This document shows, piece by piece, positions 18,510-27,227 of a DNA stretch of 64,000 bases. Positions within the stretch are counted from its first letter, which is position 1; every line of letters begins with the position of its first letter. Source of the DNA: Sphingomonas flavalba (lineage in GTDB: Bacteria > Pseudomonadota > Alphaproteobacteria > Sphingomonadales > Sphingomonadaceae); NCBI RefSeq assembly GCF_004796535.1, contig NZ_SPHY01000001.1:248001-312000 (forward strand). The letters run 5' to 3'. The translations under genes were made by a program, and so were the position numbers. Under the pieces are notes generated by a model, which saw only the letters and a list, made by a program, of their open reading frames with translations, made no database searches and was not told the origin of the DNA.

Positions 18510-18905
18510 ACGATCTCCTCATCCTCGGCTAACTGCGGGCGCTATCCCGAACGTATCGTTCAGCGGGTGGCACGCATCCAGATCATGTCAGCGTTGACCA
18601 TCCGCCAAATCCTGCATTCCCGTCCCAAGGTGGGCTCGAGCACTCATCCACTTAAACCTAATGACCGAGCTGGCCCTCGCATCTAGGATAACGTTATGAT
18701 GGCGGCTCATTTCATTATTTGCGGCTATCGGGAGTGTCGGCACCCCTGATAGCGCGCAGCAGAATGCCGATCTTGGTGGCCGAGCTGCTGGGCGCGCGAA
18801 TTTCCCGCCGGGCGCATCCCAAGCTAATAACATAGCGAAGCACGCTGCCTCAGTCGCGGCGCCGATTCGTGCTGACCGCAGGCATTAATTACAATCCCAA
18901 ACACG
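18510..18905. other. Intergenic region upstream of the dehydrogenase gene
   Basis: Nearly 400 bp without a supportable gene. It must contain the promoter of the island's first cargo gene and, near 18900, the outer end of the IS5-family remnant. I could not define IS terminal repeats or a promoter with confidence. Confidence 0.4.
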
Positions 18906-19575
18906 CTAGGTCGCGTTGACAAAAGACTTCAGCCATAGCCGTGCTGCGGCGAGATTGAGGAAGCTCTCGAACGACAGGACGGTTTTGTCGTAGCGAGTGG
19001 CGATGCGGCGTTGTTGCTTCAGTTTGCCGAACATCCGCTCGATGCGGTTGCGGTCCTTGTAGCGCCGATAGTCTGGATGGGCTGGGGCCTTCCGGTTCGA
19101 TCGAGGCGGGATGATCGGCAGAATGCCGCGCATGAGCAGGTTTTCGCGGAACCGGTCGCCATCGTAGCCCTTATCGGCCAGCAGCGCCTTCGGCTTCGGT
19201 AGCGGCAGGGCCATCAGGTCATCGACGGCAGCGTAGTCCGATGCCTCGCCGCCGGTCAGGATGAACCCGATAGGCAGTCCTTGATTGTCGCAGCGGGCGT
19301 GGACTTTGCTCGTAAAGCCGCCGCGTGATCGACCAAAAGCCTGCGCAAGAGCCCCCCTTTTCCACCTATTGCCGAGACATGGCCGCGAACCGTGGTGCTG
19401 TCGATCATGTGCTGCCAGTCGTCGGTCAGCCCCAGATCGACCAGCGTTTGCAGCAGGGCATCCCAAACGCCCTGTTCGGCCCAGCGCCGGAACCGCACAT
19501 AGACCGAGTTCCACTTGCCGTAGCGCTCATGCATGTCCCGCCAAGCTTTCCAATCCGGCACGTCCCGATAAGCGG
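18906..19575 (-). pseudogene. IS5-family transposase, 5'-truncated, two frames joined by a -1 slippery site
   Basis: The first frame reads DMHERYGKWNSVYVRFRRW and MIDSTTVRGHVSAIGGKGG (first DDE Asp); the second continues AQAFGRSRGGFTSKVHARC, LLADKGYDGDRFREN (second Asp) and YKDRNRIERMFGKLKQQRR (Glu), ending LWLKSFVNAT. The frames meet at AAAAGGGGGG (minus strand, 19352-19361), a slippery run as used by IS5-family elements of the IS427 type, so the shift is probably programmed. About the first 40 residues of a normal transposase are missing: upstream of about 19550 the sequence is integrase coding instead. The copy is therefore dead. Confidence 0.8.
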
Positions 19576-19968
19576 TTCTGCAAAGCTGAGAAGCCAGCGC
19601 AACTTCTCCATGGTCGCCGTCGCGCGTCCTTCCGCCTCGATTTTCGCGAGCCACTCATCGGCCACCGCCTTGAACGAATCACCGCCCTCGAGGGACGCGA
19701 TGCCGCTGGTCAGCTTCTTGTAGGCAGACGGGTTCAAGCCCTTATCGAGCATCTTGCCCGCATTCGCGCGCTTTTCCCGCGCTTCTTTGAGGGAGACCTC
19801 TGGATAGATGCCCAGCGCCAACGTGCCTCGCTTGCCTGCATGGCGGTAATCGAAACGCCAGTAACGCGCACCGTTCGGATGCATCAGTAGGTACAGCCCG
19901 TACATGTCGGCGACCTTGTAGGGCTTGTCGCGACACCTCAGTCTGCGGATGACGGCATCAGTCAGCAT
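19560..19968 (-). pseudogene. Tyrosine integrase of the tRNA-Phe island, 3'-truncated by the IS remnant
   Basis: The first ~135 residues are a P4/DUF4102-type integrase N-terminus: MLTDAVIRRLRCRDKPYKVA, GLYLLMHPNGARYWRFDYR and RGTLALGIYPEVSLKEARE (arm-binding domain), then the start of the core-binding domain ATMEKLRWLLSFAEPLIG. After that the reading frame runs into IS5 transposase sequence read in another frame. The catalytic domain with R-H-R-Y is absent. It faces away from tRNA-Phe, the usual place for the integrase of a tRNA island. The start codon lies within an inverted repeat, suggesting autoregulation. Confidence 0.85.
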
Positions 19969-20064
19969 GACGGTACATTTCCCAAAAAATGTACCGTCAA
20001 TGTACCGTCAGCAGCGAAAATTGACAACAAACTGGGACGGTCACGAGCGGACGATGTACCGTCA
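19968..20064. repeat. TGTACCGTCA repeats at the integrase end of the island
   Basis: Three direct copies at 19990-19999, 20001-20010 and 20055-20064, and one inverted copy at 19968-19977. The inverted copy and the first direct copy form a 13-bp stem (TGACGGTACATTT with AAATGTACCGTCA) that covers the integrase start codon. A fifth copy lies at the far end of the island (7184-7193). Such repeats near both att sites are what integrase arm-type sites look like. Confidence 0.7.
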
Positions 20065-20121
20065 AAAGGCGCAGAATTCTGCTGTTTTTTGGACGCCTGC
20101 GGATGTGTGCGGAAGAGGCGA

Positions 20122-20197
20122 TGGTGCCCAGGGACGGAATCGAACCGCCGACACTGCGATTTTCAGTCGCATGCTCTACCAACTGAGCTACCTGGGC
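20122..20197 (-). tRNA. tRNA-Phe (anticodon GAA)
   Basis: 76 bases including an encoded CCA. The minus strand reads GCCCAGGTAGCTCAGTTGGT for acceptor and D arm, CGACTGAAAATCG for the anticodon arm with GAA, GGTTCGATTCC in the T arm, and closes with CCTGGGCACCA. All arms pair. Its 3' half is the attachment site of the island to its left; the gene remains intact. Confidence 0.97.
20128..20141. repeat. Proximal attachment site within tRNA-Phe
   Basis: CCAGGGACGGAATC, part of the T arm and acceptor stem of tRNA-Phe, repeated exactly at 7101-7114. It marks the integrase-side end of the 13-kb island. Confidence 0.85.
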
Positions 20198-20223
20198 ATG
20201 CCCGCACGGGCGGGAAAGGCGGC

Positions 20224-20412
20224 CTATAGAGGCGGAGGCGGCGGGCTGTCCAGCCCATCTTCGCCGGTTTCGCGCGCGGGGATGCGATAGGACTCGCCGA
20301 GCCAGGCGAGCAGGTCGCGATCGCGGCAGCCCTGGCCGCAGAACGGGGCGTGGGGGGCGGCGGGGGGCTTGCCGCAGATCGGGCAGCGATCAGGCCTGGC
20401 GGAATTCGACAT
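20224..20412 (-). CDS. yacG: DNA gyrase inhibitor YacG
   Basis: 62 residues with the YacG zinc site: CPICGKP (C x2 C) and PFCGQGCRDRDLLAWL (C x3 C). YacG binds GyrB and blocks DNA binding by gyrase. The gene overlaps the 3' end of the RNase gene by 23 bases. It closes the housekeeping row infA-maf-rng-yacG. Confidence 0.93.
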   Translation of the reverse strand: MSNSARPDRCPICGKPPAAPHAPFCGQGCRDRDLLAWLGESYRIPARETGEDGLDSPPPPPL

Positions 20413-21388
20413 GGCCGGCGGATATGGCGAGCGAAGGGTCGGTGCGCAAGGCGACCGGGGCGCCGATGCGGCGGGCGAGGGTTTCCTGCCGGGTTATCAG
20501 GTGAAACACGACGGCGGAACTGGCAACCAGCGTGCAAAGCCCGGTGCCGGGCGTGCGTTCCGCGCGGCGGAGGAGAGCGAGGGCGGCGGCGAGGGCCGGG
20601 TCGTCGCGCAGCATTTCCAACAGCGAGGCGCGGGCGCGGCGGCGGACGACCTGCAGGAAACCGAAGCCGTTGACGGCGGTGCGTTCGAACGGCTGCGGCA
20701 GCGCGGCGTCGAGCGCGGCGGCCGCGGCGAGGCGGGCGGCGCGGTCCGGCACGGTCGGCAGGTCGATGCCGATCGAGCCGGCGATGCCGAAGCGGCGGAT
20801 CGCCTCCCCCGCCGCCCGCGCGCCGGCGACGGCGAGCGCCGGGGCATCGAGCGTGCCGTCGACGTCGATCAGCGTCATCGCCGGGGTCAGCGCGATGCGC
20901 AGCCCGCCGCCGGGGAACGCGACATCGCCGGTCATCGCCGCGTCGAGCAGCTCGCTCCACCCGGCGGCTTCCAGCAGGTCCGGCTGGTGCGCGGCGAGGC
21001 GGCGGACCGGCAGGCCGGTGGCGGCAACCCGTTCGGCGAGCGCCGGGCCGGGCGCCGGGGCCGCACCGGCGGGGGCGGCGCGCAGGCGCAGGCGCTTCGG
21101 ATGGCCCGGCTCGGCCAGCGCCTCGCGCGTCACCTCCGCCAGAAAAGTGCCGCCTTCGCTCAGCCCGGCGGGGACCGGTTCAAGCCAGGCTTCGAGATCG
21201 CCGCCGTCCAGCCGGGCGATGCCGCGCCGCCCGGGGACGAGCAGGCGGACGAGGCGGGCGGAGACGATCGCGCCGGCGCGCGGCGCCGGATCGTCCCGCT
21301 CGATCAGCGCCTCGACGATCGCGCCGTCTTCGACCAGCGCGGCGCGGGTTTCGCCGACGCCGTCCTCGACCAGCCACTCAGCCGGCGG
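20390..21388 (-). CDS. rng: Ribonuclease E/G family protein
   Basis: 332 residues from ATG at 21386-21388 (MPPAEWLVEDGVGETRAALV); this start overlaps the end of maf by 11 bases. The S1/RNase H-like N-terminal part reads ALIERDDPAPRAGAIVSARL. The DNase I-like catalytic region keeps two acidic residues in TLIDVDGTL and GIDLPTVPD, at the places of the metal-binding Asp pair of RNase E. It lacks the Zn-link CPxC of full RNase E/G, so this is the short alphaproteobacterial form. Likely role is rRNA/mRNA processing. Confidence 0.8.
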   Translation of the reverse strand, partial: PPAEWLVEDGVGETRAALVEDGAIVEALIERDDPAPRAGAIVSARLVRLLVPGRRGIARLDGGDLEAWLEPVPAGLSEGGTFLAEVTREALAEPGHPKRLRLRAAPAGAAPAPGPALAERVAATGLPVRRLAAHQPDLLEAAGWSELLDAAMTGDVAFPGGGLRIALTPAMTLIDVDGTLDAPALAVAGARAAGEAIRRFGIAGSIGIDLPTVPDRAARLAAAAALDAALPQPFERTAVNGFGFLQVVRRRARASLLEMLRDDPALAAALALLRRAERTPGTGLCTLVASSAVVFHLITRQETLARRIGAPVALRTDPSLAISAGHVEFRQA

Positions 21389-21950
21389 CATGGCCGGCGA
21401 CGGCGAGCAGCGCGCGGGTTTCGAACAGCGGCAGGCCGACGACGCCGGAATGGCTGCCCGACAGGAAGCGGACGAACGCCTCGGCGCTGCCCTGGATCGC
21501 GTAGCCGCCGGCCTTGCCGCGCCATTCGTCGCCGGCGAGATAGGCGGCGACCTCCGCATCGGTCAGCCGTTTGAACGCGACGACGCTGGTCGACAGGCGG
21601 TGGCGCGCGGCGCCGGCGGCGTCGACGAGGGTGACGGCGCTCAACACCCGGTGGCGGCGGCCGGAGAGCAGCGCCAGGCAGGCGGCGGCGGTCGGAGCAT
21701 CCTCCGCCTTGGGCAGGATGCGGCGGCCGACCGCGACGACGGTGTCGGCGGCGAGGACGGTGGCGCCGGGGTGACGCGCGGCGACCGCCGCCGCCTTCGC
21801 CGCCGCCAGCCGGCGGGCATGGGCGGCGGGGAGTTCCGCCTTCAACGGCGTTTCGTCGATGGCGGCCGGATCAATGGCGTCGGGGATGATGCCGATGCGG
21901 GCGAGCAGATCGCGGCGGCGCGGGCTGGCGGAGGCGAGGATCAGCGGCAT
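21378..21950 (-). CDS. maf: Maf-like nucleoside triphosphate pyrophosphatase
   Basis: 190 residues with the Maf signatures LILASASPRRRDLL (residues 3-16), VLAADTVVAVGRRILPK (catalytic Asp region) and the final GYAIQGSAEAFVRFLSGSHSGVVGLPL. Members hydrolyse non-canonical NTPs such as dTTP/UTP or modified nucleotides. It lies 40 bp after infA and overlaps the RNase gene, a conserved order in alphaproteobacteria. Confidence 0.95.
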   Translation of the reverse strand: MPLILASASPRRRDLLARIGIIPDAIDPAAIDETPLKAELPAAHARRLAAAKAAAVAARHPGATVLAADTVVAVGRRILPKAEDAPTAAACLALLSGRRHRVLSAVTLVDAAGAARHRLSTSVVAFKRLTDAEVAAYLAGDEWRGKAGGYAIQGSAEAFVRFLSGSHSGVVGLPLFETRALLAVAGHAAG

Positions 21951-21990
21951 CGGCCGCCCCTGCCCGGCATGCGCCCGGCGGCGCCCGGCA

Positions 21991-22209
21991 TTACTTGAAG
22001 CGGTATGTGATGCGGCCCTTGGTCAGGTCGTACGGGGTCAGTTCCACCAGCACCTCGTCGCCGACGAGAACGCGGATGCGGTTCTTGCGCATCTTGCCGG
22101 CGGTGTGGCCGAGAATTTCATGGTCATTCTCAAGCTTCACGCGAAACATCGCGTTCGGGAGCAGCTCGACCACCTGGCCGCGCATTTCGAGCAGTTCTTC
22201 TTTCGCCAA
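21991..22209 (-). CDS. infA: Translation initiation factor IF-1
   Basis: 72 residues, the standard length. [20 protein letters not shown] followed by [20 protein letters not shown] and the end [15 protein letters not shown] match bacterial IF-1, an OB-fold protein that binds the ribosomal A site. First gene of the infA-maf-rng-yacG row. Confidence 0.98.
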   Translation of the reverse strand: MAKEELLEMRGQVVELLPNAMFRVKLENDHEILGHTAGKMRKNRIRVLVGDEVLVELTPYDLTKGRITYRFK

Positions 22210-22352
22210 ATTCGTGCCTCTGGACCTTGGAGGAATCAGGAAAAATCGCGCCGCCTTACCGCCGAAGCAGGAAAAAGGGAAGCAGGGGCGCGGGATGAGA
22301 GACTTGCCCCGGCGTAGGCGGGGATCTTGCGGCGGCGGGCTTTGCGGGGGAG

Positions 22353-22422
22353 ATGCCGGCCTGCGCCGGCATGACGGGTGGCGGGCGGTTGGGCGGATGG
22401 ATTGCTTCGCTGCGCTCGCAAT
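22353..22422. repeat. Dispersed short palindromic repeats between infA and the MHS transporter
   Basis: The 300-bp gap has no gene. It holds the hairpin ATGCCGGC-CTGC-GCCGGCAT (22353-22372) followed by ATGACGG, and ATTGCTTCGCTGCGCTCGCA (22401-22420), also followed by ATGACGG. Both resemble short interspersed repeats that I know as frequent in sphingomonad and other alphaproteobacterial genomes. Confidence 0.65.
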
Positions 22423-22511
22423 GACGGTGGGGTTTGGGGGGCGGGGTGGCTTTTCTTTGGAGAGGCAGGGGCATAGGCAGGGGGAACTGAGAAGCAGGGG
22501 AGCGGGCGAGG

Positions 22512-23852
22512 ATGCGGCATGAACAGCAGGCGGACCTGCCCTATCTGCGCAAGGTGGTCGGCGCGTCGATGGCCGGGACGGTTGTCGAGTGGTATGAGTT
22601 CTTCCTGTACGGCACCGCCGCCACGCTGGTGTTCGGCAAGCTGTTCTTTCCCGATACCGGCAACGAGCTGGACGGGATCATCGCCGCCTTTGCCACCTAT
22701 GCCGTAGGTTTCATCGCGCGGCCGCTGGGCGGGGTGGTGTTCGGCCATATAGGCGACCGGATCGGCCGCAAGTCGCTGCTGCAATTCAGCCTGGTGCTGA
22801 TCGGTGTCTCGACCTTCCTGATGGGCTGCCTGCCCAGTTTCCACACCGTCGGCTATTGGGCGCCGGTGATGCTGGTGACGCTGCGTTTCATCCAGGGCTT
22901 TGCGCTGGGCGGGGAATGGGGCGGCGCGGTGCTGCTGGTCACCGAGCATTGCCCGAACCGCAGCCGCGGCTTCTGGGGCAGCTTTCCGCAGGCAGGCGTG
23001 CCGCTGGGCAACCTGCTGGCGACGGTGGTGCTGCTGGTGCTGTCCGCCGCCCTGTCCGACGAGGCGTTCCTTGCCTGGGGCTGGCGGGTCGGTTTCTGGC
23101 TGTCGGTGGTGATCGTCGTCATCGGTTATTACATCCGCACCCAGGTGAGCGATTCCCCGATCTTCGAGGCGGCGAAGGCGAAGGCGGAACAGGCGGCGGA
23201 GGCGGGGTACGGGCTGGTCGAGGTCGTCCGCCGCTACCCGCGCGGGGTGTTCACGGCGATGGCGCTGCGCTTTGGCGAGAACATCGTCTATTACATGGTC
23301 GTCACCTTCTCGATCACCTACCTGCACCATCGCGGGGTCGACACGACGCGCATCCTGGCGTTGCTGTTCGCGGCGCATCTGCTGCACGTCGTCGTCATCC
23401 CGCTGGTCGGGACGCTGGCCGACCGGATCGGGCGGCGGCCGGTCTATGCGGCGGGGGCGGCGCTGACCATGGCGTGGCCGTTCCTGGCCTTTCCGTTGTT
23501 CGACAGCGGGGCGACGGCGATGATCCTTCTCGCGATCATGCTGGGGCTGGCGGTCCACGCGCTGATGTACGCGCCGCAGCCGGCGATCATGGCGGAGATG
23601 TTCCCGACGCGGATGCGCTATTCGGGCGTGTCGATCGGCTATCAGGCGACGGCGATCGTCGCCGGCTCCTGGGCACCGCTGATCGGCACGGCGTTGCTGC
23701 GCGCCTATGACGCGTGGCTGCCGATCGCGCTCTACATCCTGTTCGCCGGGGCGGTGAGCCTGGGCGCGGCGCTGTGCATGCGCGAGACGCGCGGCGCGTC
23801 GCTGGTCGCGATCGACGCGGAGGACCGGCGGCGGCTGGCAGCGGAGGGGTAG
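22512..23852 (+). CDS. MFS transporter, metabolite:H+ symporter (MHS) subfamily
   Basis: 446 residues, 12 helices. The MHS start [20 protein letters not shown] is clear, followed by [21 protein letters not shown] (shown here as a motif) and the MFS loop DRIGRKSLL, then [18 protein letters not shown], and a C-terminal [16 protein letters not shown]. Relatives carry organic acids such as shikimate, ketoglutarate or aromatic acids. It is the only plus-strand gene near the convergent anthraniloyl-CoA-type gene block, so it could import the growth substrate; that link is inference. Confidence 0.9.
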   Translation: MRHEQQADLPYLRKVVGASMAGTVVEWYEFFLYGTAATLVFGKLFFPDTGNELDGIIAAFATYAVGFIARPLGGVVFGHIGDRIGRKSLLQFSLVLIGVSTFLMGCLPSFHTVGYWAPVMLVTLRFIQGFALGGEWGGAVLLVTEHCPNRSRGFWGSFPQAGVPLGNLLATVVLLVLSAALSDEAFLAWGWRVGFWLSVVIVVIGYYIRTQVSDSPIFEAAKAKAEQAAEAGYGLVEVVRRYPRGVFTAMALRFGENIVYYMVVTFSITYLHHRGVDTTRILALLFAAHLLHVVVIPLVGTLADRIGRRPVYAAGAALTMAWPFLAFPLFDSGATAMILLAIMLGLAVHALMYAPQPAIMAEMFPTRMRYSGVSIGYQATAIVAGSWAPLIGTALLRAYDAWLPIALYILFAGAVSLGAALCMRETRGASLVAIDAEDRRRLAAEG

Positions 23853-23871
23853 CGCGCGGGGTGCGGGCTTT

Positions 23872-23995
23872 AGAGTCTGTCCGTTTTAGGCGGCACCAGC
23901 CCGCTCCCCCACCCGGCCTCCCACATGATACTGCCGTTGGGAGGCCGGGTGGGGGAGCGGGCTGGTGCCGATTCCGTTTCAAACGGACAGACTCT
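23872..23995. repeat. Long nested palindrome (copy A)
   Basis: Outer arms of 15 bp (23872-23886 with 23981-23995, AGAGTCTGTCCGTTT) enclose a perfect 32-bp inverted repeat (23892-23923 with 23938-23969) around a 14-base loop. It lies between convergent genes. The core GTTGGGAGGCCGGGTGGGGG also occurs in the palindrome at 40441-40609, so this is a dispersed element family. It can act as a two-way terminator. Confidence 0.85.
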
Positions 23996-23997
23996 AG

Positions 23998-24017
23998 GCT
24001 CCTGCTTTCGCAGGAGC
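23998..24017. repeat. Short hairpin repeat after the palindrome
   Basis: GCTCCTGC-TTTC-GCAGGAGC, a perfect 8-bp stem with a 4-base loop, directly after palindrome copy A and before the end of the RidA gene. No T-run follows. This motif is of the type scattered through sphingomonad genomes. Confidence 0.55.
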
Positions 24018-24063
24018 GCGGTTTGGGGACGGGGGCGGCTGGCGGGCCGCCCCCGCTGCCCGA

Positions 24064-24458
24064 TCAGTCGGGGACGACGGCTGTGGCCTCGATCTCGATC
24101 AGCGCCTCGTCCTCGATCAGGGCGACGACCTGGACGACGGCCATGACCGGGAAACTCTTGCCCATGATCTCACGATAGATCTCGCCGATGCGGCGGGCGT
24201 TGCGGAGATAGGCCTGCTTGTCGGTGATATACCAGGTCATCCGCACAACATGTTCGGGGCCGGCGTCATCCTCCGCCAGCAGGGCGACGAGGTTGCGCAA
24301 AAGCTGTTCGAACTGGCCGGGCAGGTCCTTCGCCTCGAACACCTCCTCCGCCGTCCAGCCGATCAGCCCGGCGACGTAGATCGTGCGCCCGCGCACCGAG
24401 ATGGCGTTGGAGTAGCCCTTGGGACGCGGCCAGCCGGCCGGCAACAATACTCGCTTCA

Positions 24459-24459
<1 letters not shown>
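24064..24459 (-). CDS. RidA/YjgF-family protein (enamine/imine deaminase family)
   Basis: 131 residues from ATG 24457-24459, overlapping the acyl-CoA dehydrogenase stop (ATGA). RidA core: PKGYSNAISVRGRTIYVAGL, QFEQLLRNLVALLAEDDAG, then VVRMTWYITDKQAYLRNARR and IEIEATAVVPD. The substrate-binding Arg common in RidA proper is replaced by a Met-Thr-Trp stretch (VRMTWYIT keeps an Arg just before), so it may be a specialised subgroup. RidA proteins hydrolyse reactive enamines or imines to ketones. In this operon it could deaminate the amino-cyclohexene intermediate from anthraniloyl-CoA. Confidence 0.88.
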
Positions 24460-25640
<1,181 letters not shown>

Positions 25641-25641
25641 A

Positions 25642-26460
25642 TCAATCGCCCTCGAACACCGGCTTCTGCTTGGCGACGAAGGCGTGATAGGCGCGTTCGA
25701 AATCCTTCGTCTGCATGCAGATCGCCTGAGCCTGCGCCTCCGCCTCGATCGCGGTTTCGATCGGCAGCGCCCATTCCATGTTGAGCTGGTTCTTGGTCAT
25801 GCCGTGGGCGAAGGTCGGGCCGGAGGCGAGCATCTTCGCATAGGCGGCGGCTTCGCCGGCGAGCGCGTCGGCGGCGCAGACGCGGTTGTAGAAGCCCCAG
25901 CGTTCGCCTTCCTCGGCGGAGAAGGAGCGGCCGGAATAGAGCAGCTCCGCCGCCCGGCCCTGCCCGATGATCCGGGGCAGGATGGCGCAGGCGCCCATGT
26001 CCGCGCCGGCCAGGCCGACACGGGTGAACAGGAAGGCGGTCTTGGCGGCGGGCGTCGCGAAGCGGATGTCGGAGGCCATCGCCATGATCGCCCCGGCGCC
26101 GGCGCAGACGCCGTCGACGGCGGCGACGACCGGCTGCGGGCAGCCGCGCATCGCCTTGACCAGATCGCCGGTCATGCGGGTGAAGGCGAGCAGTTCCGGC
26201 ATCGTCATCTTGGTCAACGGGCCGATGATTTCGTGCACGTCGCCGCCCGAGCAGAAATTGCCGCCGGCGCCGGTCACCACCACCGCGCGGACGGCGGGGG
26301 CGTAGACCAGCGCGCGGAACAGGTCGCGCAGTTCCGCATAGGACTCGAAGGTCAGCGGGTTCTTGCGCTCCGGCCGGTTGAGGGTGATTGTCGCCACCCT
26401 GTCGGCGAAGGCGAACGCGAAATGGTCTGGCGCATAGGTCGCCGGATCGAAACCGCTCAT
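25642..26460 (-). CDS. Enoyl-CoA hydratase/isomerase family protein
   Basis: 272 residues from the second of two adjacent ATGs (26458-26460), five bases after GGGAG. Crotonase fold: [15 protein letters not shown], oxyanion loop [15 protein letters not shown] and [20 protein letters not shown], then [17 protein letters not shown]. The second glutamate of classic hydratases is replaced in [10 protein letters not shown], so it may act as hydratase, isomerase or ring hydrolase on an unusual CoA ester. It sits between the SDR and acyl-CoA dehydrogenase genes in the operon. Confidence 0.87.
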   Translation of the reverse strand: MSGFDPATYAPDHFAFAFADRVATITLNRPERKNPLTFESYAELRDLFRALVYAPAVRAVVVTGAGGNFCSGGDVHEIIGPLTKMTMPELLAFTRMTGDLVKAMRGCPQPVVAAVDGVCAGAGAIMAMASDIRFATPAAKTAFLFTRVGLAGADMGACAILPRIIGQGRAAELLYSGRSFSAEEGERWGFYNRVCAADALAGEAAAYAKMLASGPTFAHGMTKNQLNMEWALPIETAIEAEAQAQAICMQTKDFERAYHAFVAKQKPVFEGD

Positions 26461-26471
26461 CATCTCTCCCT

Positions 26472-27227
26472 TTACATAACCTCGCCGCCGGCGACGACGA
26501 TCGCCTGGCCGGTGACCGAGCGCGCGGCATCCGCCGCCAGCCATAGCACGGTCGCCGCCACCTCGTCCGGGTCGATCAGCCGGCCCTGCGGGTTGGTGCC
26601 GGTGAAAGTCGCCAGCGCCTCCGCCTCGGTGCGGCCGGTGCGCGCGACGATCGTCGCGATCGACTGGCGGATGATCTCGGTATCAGCATAGCCGGGGCAG
26701 ACGGCGTTGACGGTGATCGCGGTGCCGGCCAGTTCAAGCGCCAGCGACCGGGTCAGGCCGAGCAGCGCGTGCTTGGTCGCGGCATAGGCGCTGACATAGG
26801 CATAGCCCTTCAGCGAAGCGGTGCTGGCGATGTTGACGATCCGCGCCGACGGCAGCGCGCGCATGCCCGGCAGCACCGCCCGGCAGGTGTTGACGCAGCC
26901 GATGACGTTGGTCCGCCACAAATCCGCCCACAGCGCGTCGTCGCCCTTTTCGAACGGCGCGGTGCGGACGACGCCGGCGCAGTTGACCAGCAGGCCGACC
27001 GGCCCCGCCGCCGCTGCTTCGGTGAAGGCCGCGGCGACGGCATCGCCGTCGCCGACGTCGCAGGCAAACGCCCGCGCGCCGGGCAGATCGGCGAGCGCCG
27101 CGTCGAGCCGGGCGCGGTTGCGCCCCATGATCGTCAGCGGGTGACCGGCGCCGGCCAGCGCGCGGGCAATGGCGAGGCCGATGCCGCTGCCGCCGCCGGT
27201 CACCACCGCATGGGGCAGAACCGTCAT
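26472..27227 (-). CDS. Short-chain dehydrogenase/reductase (SDR)
   Basis: 251 residues from ATG 27225-27227, overlapping the upstream stop by four bases. Classical [21 protein letters not shown] (NAD(P) motif, residues 7-24), NCAGVV, catalytic Ser in [20 protein letters not shown] with YxxxK ([10 protein letters not shown]), and [12 protein letters not shown]. Probably oxidises a hydroxyacyl-CoA or reduces a keto group in the same pathway as its neighbours. Confidence 0.92.
   Translation of the reverse strand: MTVLPHAVVTGGGSGIGLAIARALAGAGHPLTIMGRNRARLDAALADLPGARAFACDVGDGDAVAAAFTEAAAAGPVGLLVNCAGVVRTAPFEKGDDALWADLWRTNVIGCVNTCRAVLPGMRALPSARIVNIASTASLKGYAYVSAYAATKHALLGLTRSLALELAGTAITVNAVCPGYADTEIIRQSIATIVARTGRTEAEALATFTGTNPQGRLIDPDEVAATVLWLAADAARSVTGQAIVVAGGEVM

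Noticed and set aside
20163-20960. Arg/Pro-rich minus-strand frame across tRNA-Phe, yacG and rng
   Set aside because: Overlaps the tRNA and two recognised genes in other frames.
22236-23558. Minus-strand open frame opposite the MHS transporter
   Set aside because: Dominated by Arg, Gln, Asp and His; runs through the repeat region; the transporter on the other strand is unmistakable.
23872-24017. CRISPR array or riboswitch in the repeat-rich gaps
   Set aside because: Repeats are nested palindromes without regular direct repeat-spacer spacing; no cas genes in the window and no conserved riboswitch core.
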